From NCBI GenBank assembly GCA_917880885.1, contig OU862920.1:36987019-37051018 (forward strand): 64,000 bases of DNA, read 5' to 3'. Position numbers and translations under genes: made by a program. This DNA comes from Limnephilus marmoratus (taxonomy: Eukaryota; Arthropoda; Insecta; Trichoptera; Limnephilidae). Positions within the stretch are counted from its first letter, which is position 1. The number at the start of each line of letters is the position of its first letter. The notes below the pieces were generated by a model that saw only the letters and a program-made list of their open reading frames with translations, was not told the origin of the DNA and ran no database searches. Below, in pieces: positions 57,200 through 64,000 of the stretch.

Positions 57200-58009
57200 A
57201 TTTCCAAGGTATTTTAAATGTGCTATATATTTCTTCTTTTCGAAGATGTCATAAAACAAATAAGATTTTAAGAAATTATTTAAAAAAAATTATTTCCTAT
57301 TAGATTTCGTTTTTGATATAAATTGGGAAATTTTAATTTCAAACATGGTGAATTGAAAAAAAACGACTTCAAACGTTAAAAAATTGTATAAAATACGAAA
57401 TGTACTCCTTTTATTGAAGAAAACTGCCACTGCACTTATTATCTCATTTGTACAATAAAAAATAATAAAATCTTCCCAAATAAGAACCAAAAAAATTACA
57501 TTTTGGATTCTTTGTTGCGTAATATTATAAACATTAATTTCTAGGATTTATGTTTTCCTACATATGCTATACGAGTACACAAAATGTTCATATTATTAAA
57601 AACACCCTTTCATAGAATTCGTAGTGGTCTATTAAAATTGTTTGGAATTATCTCATTTTTTAAGACATTTGGACCCAAAGGATTTTCACGCGGAAGTCTA
57701 CCAGATATTTCGGAGTGCAGCTAAAGACATCTTTTATTATCACCAAATCGAATCTGAACTTCTACAGTAGTTATTTAAAATGTGACTAAAACACCGTTTA
57801 ACGATTGGGAAGTTTTTTTATTAGTATTAGTAACATTTTTCTAAAGAAAGACTGGAACCGTTTCACGCGGACCATATCCACTATAAATATTCCTTTTAAA
57901 TAGACTGGAACCATTTTTGTGTAATGAATTAAATAAATATTTTCTAGGACTTTAAATAACTACATAAAAAAATTGGTTAACATGTTATTGAAAACCAAAA
58001 GTCATGTAC

Positions 58010-58300
58010 TCTATTGGAATCGAATCCTGGCGTCCTACTGTGAATTAAATGTATTTTATTAACACACGCCATTCCCCATTTTAATATAAATTCGGCATGC
58101 TCCAGAATGTACATTAAAAATAGCACTGGTGAAAGACCATAAATCAGAAAATAAAAGTTGCTATAAACGTCTTTAGACTTTCAAATTTTAATATCTACGT
58201 TTTTCTCAACCTTCCTCCATTCCATCTCCATTCCTTCCACATTCAACCTCATAACATATTCCAATTGGGCATGGCAGAGTCCCACTGGCTCCGGAGAGTT
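58010..58300 (+). mobile_element. tRNA-related SINE-like repeat, diverged copy
   Basis: ggaatcgaatcctggcg (58017-58033) resembles the B box of the copy at 22541. It is followed in the same order by cggcatgctccagaatgtac and actggtgaaagaccataaat, and by a C/T-rich stretch ending in ttccaattgggcatggcaga. Confidence 0.45.
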
Positions 58301-58906
58301 GGGACTTTTCATATTCTTTGCAATATCCTGCGTATTTTATTTTTTGTTAAAACTATTATTTGTGGCCTGCGTTCATCCCTTGTTCTTGGGAATATGTATT
58401 TATATGTGTATGGAAAACGACGAACGCGCGATTTCATCATGGATATTGATTTCCAAGTAAATGCACACAACACCACACGGGGCGGTAACACCCGCTTCCG
58501 TTGCGGTCGCCAGGATATGCCGGCCTGCAGATTGAACAAACTAACCAAGGAATTATATTATAAACTTCATGCAATTAATTATTATGACTTTGGTACCTGG
58601 GTGGTAAAATTATTTCTACGTCGTAGAGAAGAGAAGCAAGAAAAATACGACAACACCGTTCGCCTACAAGTACAGCGGCGCCTCACCTTTATTTCTACCT
58701 TTACACTAAACACCTTTCACCAGACCTATCTCGGCGACAAAACTGTAAACAATATCTCTCTTTGCTTCTGTTATTTTTGTATATGTGACCCTATAGAAGG
58801 AGGCAAGGCAAGTGTCCGAAACTTTAACACAAAGAGAAAGAAGAATCAAAACAGCACGAAAAATCCGTCACAAATTTATCTGTGGAATCTACCTATTACC
58901 AAGTAA
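58271..58906 (+). other. Long open frame of unknown meaning
   Basis: A 212-codon frame from ATG 58271 (MAESHWLRRVGTFHIL). Its start lies in SINE-like sequence, and its amino acid composition shifts from mixed to Asn/Lys/Phe-rich, as in chance frames. The central GC-rich part (58435-58550) also has a minus-strand acceptor, ttcaatctgcag (AG at about 58532), with an open frame AGISWRPQRKRVLPPRVVLC, so a minus-strand exon is an alternative. No family recognised on either strand. Confidence 0.2.
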
Positions 58907-59049
58907 CAAACTTCTTGAAAAATAAGTCCCCTTATAACATGGATTTTATACGTTAATGAGACCCAGTGAGATTTGTTAGTTCTAATTTCATGGCAATTTA
59001 TTCAGATATCATGGTTTTGACATTTTGTTCCAATATAATATCCATCTTC

Positions 59050-59220
59050 TATCTATATATATAAAAAATCTCGTGTCACGGTGTTTGTGGTCGCACTCCT
59101 CCTAAATGGCTCGACCGATTTTTATAAATTTTTTTATGTATATTTAGTAGGTATGATAATAGGTCGTAAAGTATATTTTATAACTAGAAATAAATAAATA
59201 AATTGTATTTTTTTATTTGG
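59050..59220 (+). mobile_element. Helitron-like 5' end
   Basis: TCTATATATATAAAAAATCT followed by CGTGTCACGGTGTTTGTGGT and GGCTCGACCGATTTTTATAA resembles a widespread insect Helitron 5' terminus. No Rep/helicase frame and no 3' hairpin were found. Up to about 59400 the sequence remains typical of such elements. Confidence 0.5.
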
Positions 59221-59911
59221 GTGTCCCTACGCAGATTTAAAAAAAAAAATTTTTGATAAATTTTTTATTTTTTTTATTTGGCATAAAAAATACCTATAAT
59301 CCTAAAATTTCACCCTCCTACCCCCAACCACCCATTTTTTAATCGTGACCCTCCCATTTTTTATCGTGATTTTAGTATTTTTGTATGAACAAATTTAACC
59401 GTCACGTCGTTCGTATTTCAAACAGAATGAAATTATTTATGTTATTGAATGACAGACATATTACTTTTTTTCAATTTGTATTTAACTTTTAAGAAATCCA
59501 ACGATGAATATGTCCGTTGTTTTAAAGAAATAAATTTAATTGAGACAATGAATGGTTGCTGTTTTTTGTTTCTATCGGCGGTCATCGTCTACAGCGCTCC
59601 ATTTCTCTTTCTGTCATAGATCCCATACCCATCACACGCTTACAATACAATCGTTATTTTTTATTTAACAACCAACATATTCACTAGAAATAATTTATAT
59701 GGCAGAATGACGTTTTCCAGGTCAACTAGTTTTCTTTTAAAATATTCGAAAATTGCTTTTTACACAAGGCAGAAAGATCTTGGAAGGAAATATTGAAACT
59801 CTTCTATATCATAAAACCAGAACAAATAAATAATTACCAAAATAATAACAAAAAATCTGAGATTAGTCATGTGGTTAAAAAGTGGTAGTATTAACAGTGG
59901 ATAGAACGTAC

Positions 59912-60040
59912 CGCGGGAGAATCGCAGGCGGCGCCCTGACTACCCCTCCGGCACTGGTTGAGGGATTCGCTAGACGACCAGGCCCGGCTATAGAGCTGCT
60001 GTCCAGACCAGGACTGCGGTATGCCAGGAGTTCCGCCTGC
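59912..60040 (-). CDS. Probable coding exon AGGTPGIPQSWSGQQLYSR
   Basis: A GC-rich 129-nt block is bounded by the minus-strand acceptor tttgtaatcag (AG at 60042-60041) and the strong donor gtacgt (59911-59910). Read in phase 0 it gives 43 codons: AGGTPGIPQSWSGQQLYSRA, then WSSSESLNQCRRGSQGAACD, SPA. This leaves phase 0, as needed by the exon at 38300. A second frame (starting AELLAYRSPGLDSSS) is also open. The phase-0 reading is preferred because it matches the neighbours on both sides. No known domain; a low-complexity Ser/Gly/Gln-rich linker. Confidence 0.55.
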
Positions 60041-60864
60041 CTGATTACAAATACAACATTATTACATATTATGTAGGTATAATATCAGAATTTATAGAAT
60101 TTTAGTTATAAATTTATCATTTTTAATTTATTTCACGGAAAGAATTAATTGATGATTTAAGTCCATTTCACGAAGAAAGATCAATTTTATCTAATTTTGG
60201 CTGGAATTTAATGATCAAACCATTTAAAAAATTACACATAATTGTCAGGATCGTTATTTACCTGATTTACTTACAAAATAAATTGCTTTTTTAAGTTGGA
60301 TAAATGTTTTTAGTTTTAGGTATATTGTAGTCTATGGTTCAAATTACATAATCTTCTATTTATGCAAATAAGGTTGTGTGTGGCGGACGGAAATTGTTTG
60401 TTTGGTTTTTTATACAAATCTACGGTTTTATTCAACGATGAAATTTTGCACACTTGAGATTCTCAAAAACCCCTTGAAAGCTCGAGCAACGTCGGGGACT
60501 TCAGCTGGTCGTATATAATTTGCAACACGTTCCAGAGTTAAAAATAAAATAATGTAAATGTGAGGGATCGAGATGTTTTTAGATATGTTTAGTGACTGGA
60601 CTGTAGTCACTTCCTCTTCGTCTAACGTCATTTCTTCTTCCCCTCCCACAATACTTTCAGCCTAACAACATCAACAAATAGGTGCAATGGCTCCGGGCGG
60701 TACGGCCTCTTAAATAGAGTAACATTACAAATCTATATACAATATGTTTTGTATTAGGGTGAAAAGCAACACGTAGATATCAATACCAACATATAATGTA
60801 CATGGAAATCAACATAATAATAATATATTATTCCTAAACTATTCCTAAACATATCTATATTTTT

Positions 60865-61145
60865 GTAAATCTATGAAATTGCTGTATTTTTTTATGACTT
60901 GCGTGCTTTTTTTATCTAATTTTATTTTTATTATTTCTTTATTTGTTTTATTCCTAAACATATCTGTTTTTCTGAAAAACTATGAAATAGCTGTATTTTT
61001 GTATTTTTGTGATTTGTGGCTTTTTTTATTTAATTTTATTTTTATTATTTCTGTGTCTGTTTAAAAATCATCTGTCGTGAATTAATTGTACTACCAAACA
61101 TGTAAAAGCCCTTTGGGAGTTAAATAAATAAATAAAATAAATAAA
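60865..61145 (+). mobile_element. Non-LTR retrotransposon tail with a 109-bp duplication
   Basis: Two copies of ctatgaaatWgctgtattttt (60871 and 60980) are each followed by the same T-rich sequence. The segment ends with atgtaaaagccctttgggag and (TAAA)n at 61120-61143, like the tails at 50.3 and 50.6 kb. Confidence 0.55.
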
Positions 61146-62029
61146 TATATTTATTGTCCTGTTCTACAGAAAAAATATTTACTCCCCTTCATCAGTTAAA
61201 CAGGTTTATTAATAATTTGTTGTTGATCTGTGAATAGTTAAACTAATTATAAAAATGTCAAAAGCTCTGGAAAATACTTCTACTTCGTACTAAAAAATGT
61301 TTCCTATTAAGTGCTGTTACCTACAGTAAAAAAACTTAAAACGTGAATTTCTCTTTTTTATAATTATTATTTTTTTATATTTTTCAAAACAAGAAAAAAG
61401 AATTAATCTTTTCTAACTTTTTTAACAATTAGAGTAAATTGTATTATTATTAAGTCTAGCTTGTATTTTATCAACTTAATAATGGCTTTGGATTTCAAAA
61501 TAGATATCACATTCATATCAGTACTAAAATAATAGCATTATTAGGGAACTGAAATTTACATACTTTAATTCATAAGACTTAAATTATGCTGACGTTTAGT
61601 GAAAATGCTAGCACAAATTTACAGCTATAGGTATATCATAACTAACTACAACTGAGAAAAATTTTAATAAAACTTATTTATCTCCAAATTCCTTGATTGT
61701 TCGAATATTCACCCTACGATTACCTACATAGTTATATTAAGTTGTTGTTGAGAAATACATCAGTATTTAAAAGCAGAGTTTTATATTTCACAATTATTTG
61801 TTTCTACATAATTTAGTGTCACTCAACACAAAGACAAACAAATCTTAATAAAAGATCATCAATCCCAATAAAAAATAATAAAAAATGCTATTTTCAGCTT
61901 GGTTAGCAATGGTTAGCAGTAAAATCAGACAAGTTTAGTGTTATAAAATGGTTAAGTATCTTATCAGTCTGTTTGGATCAAAAGGTTGGTATGGTTGCAC
62001 ACGTGAAATATTAAACAGGGTAAGTGTAC
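61146..62029. other. No recognised features
   Basis: AT-rich DNA left of the charged candidate exon; nothing supported. Confidence 0.5.
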
Positions 62030-62134
62030 TTCTCTCTCAAAGTCCAGCTGATCCTTTTCAATCTGCCGCTGGTACAACAGCTCCCGGTCCAGCGCCTCGT
62101 CTTGAAGGTTTTCCTTGGCCAATCGAACTTTTTC
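62030..62134 (-). CDS. Candidate coding exon: charged coiled-coil-like segment
   Basis: The minus strand encodes a strongly charged helix: EKVRLAKENLQDEALDRELL followed by YQRQIEKDQLDFERE. The spacing of Leu/Ile/Val and the Glu/Lys/Arg content suggest a coiled coil. The donor is gtacac (62029-62028) after GAA in phase 0; a possible acceptor is gcatcgccaag (AG at 62136-62135), also phase 0. The open frame continues a few codons further right to a TAA, so the start boundary is uncertain. GC content is above the surroundings. Phase agrees with the exon at 60040. Not recognised; it could belong to an extended Hk transcript or to an unrelated minus-strand gene. Confidence 0.5.
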
Positions 62135-62164
62135 CTTGGCGATGCGACGAGGCAACAAAGAGCG

Positions 62165-62482
62165 TTATATAAGTATGCCACCGTAGCTAGTCATTGTCAC
62201 AAACAAATTATAAAATACACGGGTAGCGTTTGTACGGATTCCGTGCATTGACGGAGTTGGACAACTTTTTACACCAGTATTTGTTTCTTCACAAACTTGT
62301 CGGAGTTTTATTGTTGTTGTGTTTTGTTTGCCCTCGGTTTTAATGCAACGTGGTTGTTTGAATCGCGTCATTGCATCGACTGTTTTAACATGTGATGCAG
62401 TAGTCGCTACATGATAAATCATAAATAATACCAAAAGTGAGGATTTTAAATTCACGAAACCACCATACCTTTTGGCCTGCAT
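62165..62482 (-). CDS. Hypothetical small secreted-like protein
   Basis: An ATG-initiated 105-codon frame. The N-terminus has basic residues, then a hydrophobic stretch (SSLLVLFMIYHVATTAS) resembling a signal peptide. It is followed by a Thr/Lys-rich region with four Cys (in RCIKTEG, QVCEET, SCPTPS). No family recognised. It lies immediately upstream of the charged exon at 62.0-62.1 kb on the same strand, ends in TAA and has no obvious splice sites. It could be a genuine short gene, part of an old insertion together with the frame at 62749-63003, or chance. Confidence 0.3.
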   Translation of the reverse strand: MQAKRYGGFVNLKSSLLVLFMIYHVATTASHVKTVDAMTRFKQPRCIKTEGKQNTTTIKLRQVCEETNTGVKSCPTPSMHGIRTNATRVFYNLFVTMTSYGGILI

Positions 62483-62748
62483 ACATACGTGGTATTCAAC
62501 AAGTCAAAACGAATATAATAATTATAAAGAAAACTAATTCATTGTTGTCAATACGTTGTAATGGGAGCAAAAATTTCACAATTCATTTCAAATTATTCAT
62601 TTTAAAAATATTACAAAATTACAATTTCAAAGCGCTTTTAAAAGAGAAAATATTTTAGATAAGTTAAACGGCCAGACTAACAGCAAGTTTGCCGTTTGAA
62701 TTGTGCTTCATTGATGTTAAACATATCGATATTCGAAGTGATTCTATT

Positions 62749-63003
62749 TTACAATAAGACAGTCTCCAGACTGGCACGACCATTGGCAAGATAGTTCTTC
62801 AAGCTGGGAGATAAAAGTCTATGATGTAGGTGACGGAGATAACCATCGGCAACGTAGAAACTAATGCTCTCCATGATAGTGGAGTTTTCAAACGATCCAC
62901 GAATCAGTCTGAAGAAATGTGATACGGTGAGCACATCCCTTCTGACCAGTAGAAGGTTCATAACGAGCATGCCCAATAGGATAGAGCTACGGATAGTAGC
63001 CAT
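62749..63003 (-). CDS. Hypothetical protein, 84 codons, unlike flanking DNA in composition
   Basis: The frame starts at ATG 63003 with a hydrophobic N-terminus (MATIRSSILLGMLVMNLLLV) and continues RRDVLTVSHFFRLIRGSFEN to a TAA. Codon use is balanced and the GC share is well above the AT-rich flanks, which favours real or recently decayed coding sequence. A TGA lies just upstream in frame, while another frame reads FLYLREYGYYP into the same region, so a frameshifted larger gene is possible. No family assigned. Possibilities are a degraded mobile or viral gene fragment or a host exon. Confidence 0.35.
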   Translation of the reverse strand: MATIRSSILLGMLVMNLLLVRRDVLTVSHFFRLIRGSFENSTIMESISFYVADGYLRHLHHRLLSPSLKNYLANGRASLETVLL

Positions 63004-63494
63004 ACTCCCTCAGGTAGAGAAATATCAGAAATTTCTTACATACAAGTACAGTAGCTCCATATTATGAATTTTGGGAGTCATTTAAATTGGAAGATACCTA
63101 ATTCATGACAATAACGATAATAACAATAATAATAATCCGGCAAACAAGATTTACATAGCATCAAGTTGAAGCCAATACCTGGCTACTCAGGATATAAACT
63201 TGGCATGCCAATTGAAATTTATATGAGGTATACACAGAAACATGAACCTTTCCAAGTATACCCAAAATCCCTATGAAATTGAAATGCGCATATATATATT
63301 TACTTTAATATTGTAGGCAGATATTGCTTATTGCGCCAAACTTATTGAGAACTCAAACTTATTGAGCCAAAACTCTAGCAGAACGGGAGCAGGTTCGTTT
63401 CATCAAAACACGCAGGAAACACTTTGGCCGCACAAACCGAATAAATAAATAAAGGGATATTCAAATACCTACTACAATTTCTGACCAATTTTTT

Positions 63495-63720
63495 ATTTAA
63501 AATTAGCTGGTCCACGGCATGCGTTGCACTGCCAAACACATTGTTTCATCCTGAATCTTCCTTTCTATTAAGCGTTATAAAGTATAGCCTATGTCTCCCG
63601 GGAATAATGTAGCTTTCCAACAGTGAAAGAATTTTTCAAATCGGTTCATTAGTTTCGGAGCCTATTCAATGCGAACAAACAAACAATCAAATCTTTCATC
63701 TTTAAAATATTAGCATAGAT
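63495..63720 (+). mobile_element. Non-LTR (RTE-like) 3' end
   Basis: agctggtccacggcatgcgt, tatagcctatgtctcccggg, tttttcaaatcggttcatta and gtttcggagcctattcaatg precede aaacaaacaaacaatc and end with attagcatagat. This sequence type is very widespread in insect genomes and is usually classed with RTE-type retrotransposons; the class is from memory. Confidence 0.5.
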
Positions 63721-64000
63721 TAAACTGAAGGAAGTTAAGGATCCGCAACCGGGCTCGAAAAAAAGAAGACGGAGAGATACGAAATTACGAATGTTAGAGG
63801 AGAGCGCTAACATTTACAGTGACAAAATCGATGCGAAAATTGCGAAAATGTTTAATAGAACACGACTCGTTTAAAATAGAGCAAAAATCTTGCGGGCATT
63901 GTCTTAAACAGCATTTAATGAAACACTTTGAATTCTTTCATACATATAACTTGTAAAATAACTGAAACAAACGTGATTATAATAATTTTTGGGGCATATT

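Noticed and set aside
1..64000. Bacterial or phage origin, operons, riboswitches
   Set aside because: Spliced genes with GT-AG introns, insect Kv-beta homology and eukaryotic transposons throughout.

Overview
The window is AT-rich animal DNA with spliced genes, long introns and dense transposon remnants. It is most likely from an insect. The main gene matches the insect Kv-channel beta subunit Hyperkinetic (Hk), and runs of the TTAGG pentamer (the telomere unit of many non-dipteran insects) occur inside interspersed elements. The order cannot be fixed from the sequence alone.

Host gene. Everything that looks like host coding sequence reads on the minus strand. Nine exons between 11861 and 1 join in matching phase and encode almost the whole aldo-keto reductase core of Hk. 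The gene runs off the left edge in its C-terminal tail. Further upstream lie candidate exons at 15.4-15.8, 26.4-26.6, 38.2-38.3, 59.9-60.0 and 62.0-62.1 kb. Those at 62.1, 60.0, 38.2, 26.5 and 11.8 kb form one phase-compatible chain, so they may encode a long N-terminal extension, or a separate gene, spread over 50 kb. The 15.4 kb exon does not fit that chain.

Mobile DNA. The right two thirds is an archive of transposons. There is a 5.2 kb Ty3/gypsy LTR retrotransposon at 51.96-57.20 kb with nearly identical LTRs, a 5-bp target duplication and a broken gag-pol. Several non-LTR retrotransposon remnants lie at 18.9, 26.9, 28, 30, 33.6, 37, 43.3 and 50 kb. A deleted hAT element (38.37-39.49 kb, 8-bp duplication) sits close to a deleted piggyBac-like element (39.68-40.46 kb, TTAA sites). 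Two foldback elements (16.8-17.3 and 42.6-43.0 kb) have 9-bp target duplications and internal TTAGG/CCTAA. Helitron-like and RTE-like ends, tRNA-derived SINE material and several MITEs are also present. Two interspersed families, called R (about 220 bp, ten or more copies) and P (about 400 bp, at least five copies), are named here only for reference.

Other structure. There are tandem arrays with 69-, 31-, 148- and about 90-bp units, a perfect 25-bp inverted repeat, and a 260-bp polypurine block. Two short minus-strand reading frames at 62.2-63.0 kb have hydrophobic N-termini and less AT bias than their surroundings; their function is unknown. No rRNA genes, functional tRNA genes, CRISPR arrays or bacterial-type operons were seen. 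Several breaks in the retroelements are single-base changes in homopolymers, so some apparent lesions could be consensus errors in the assembly.
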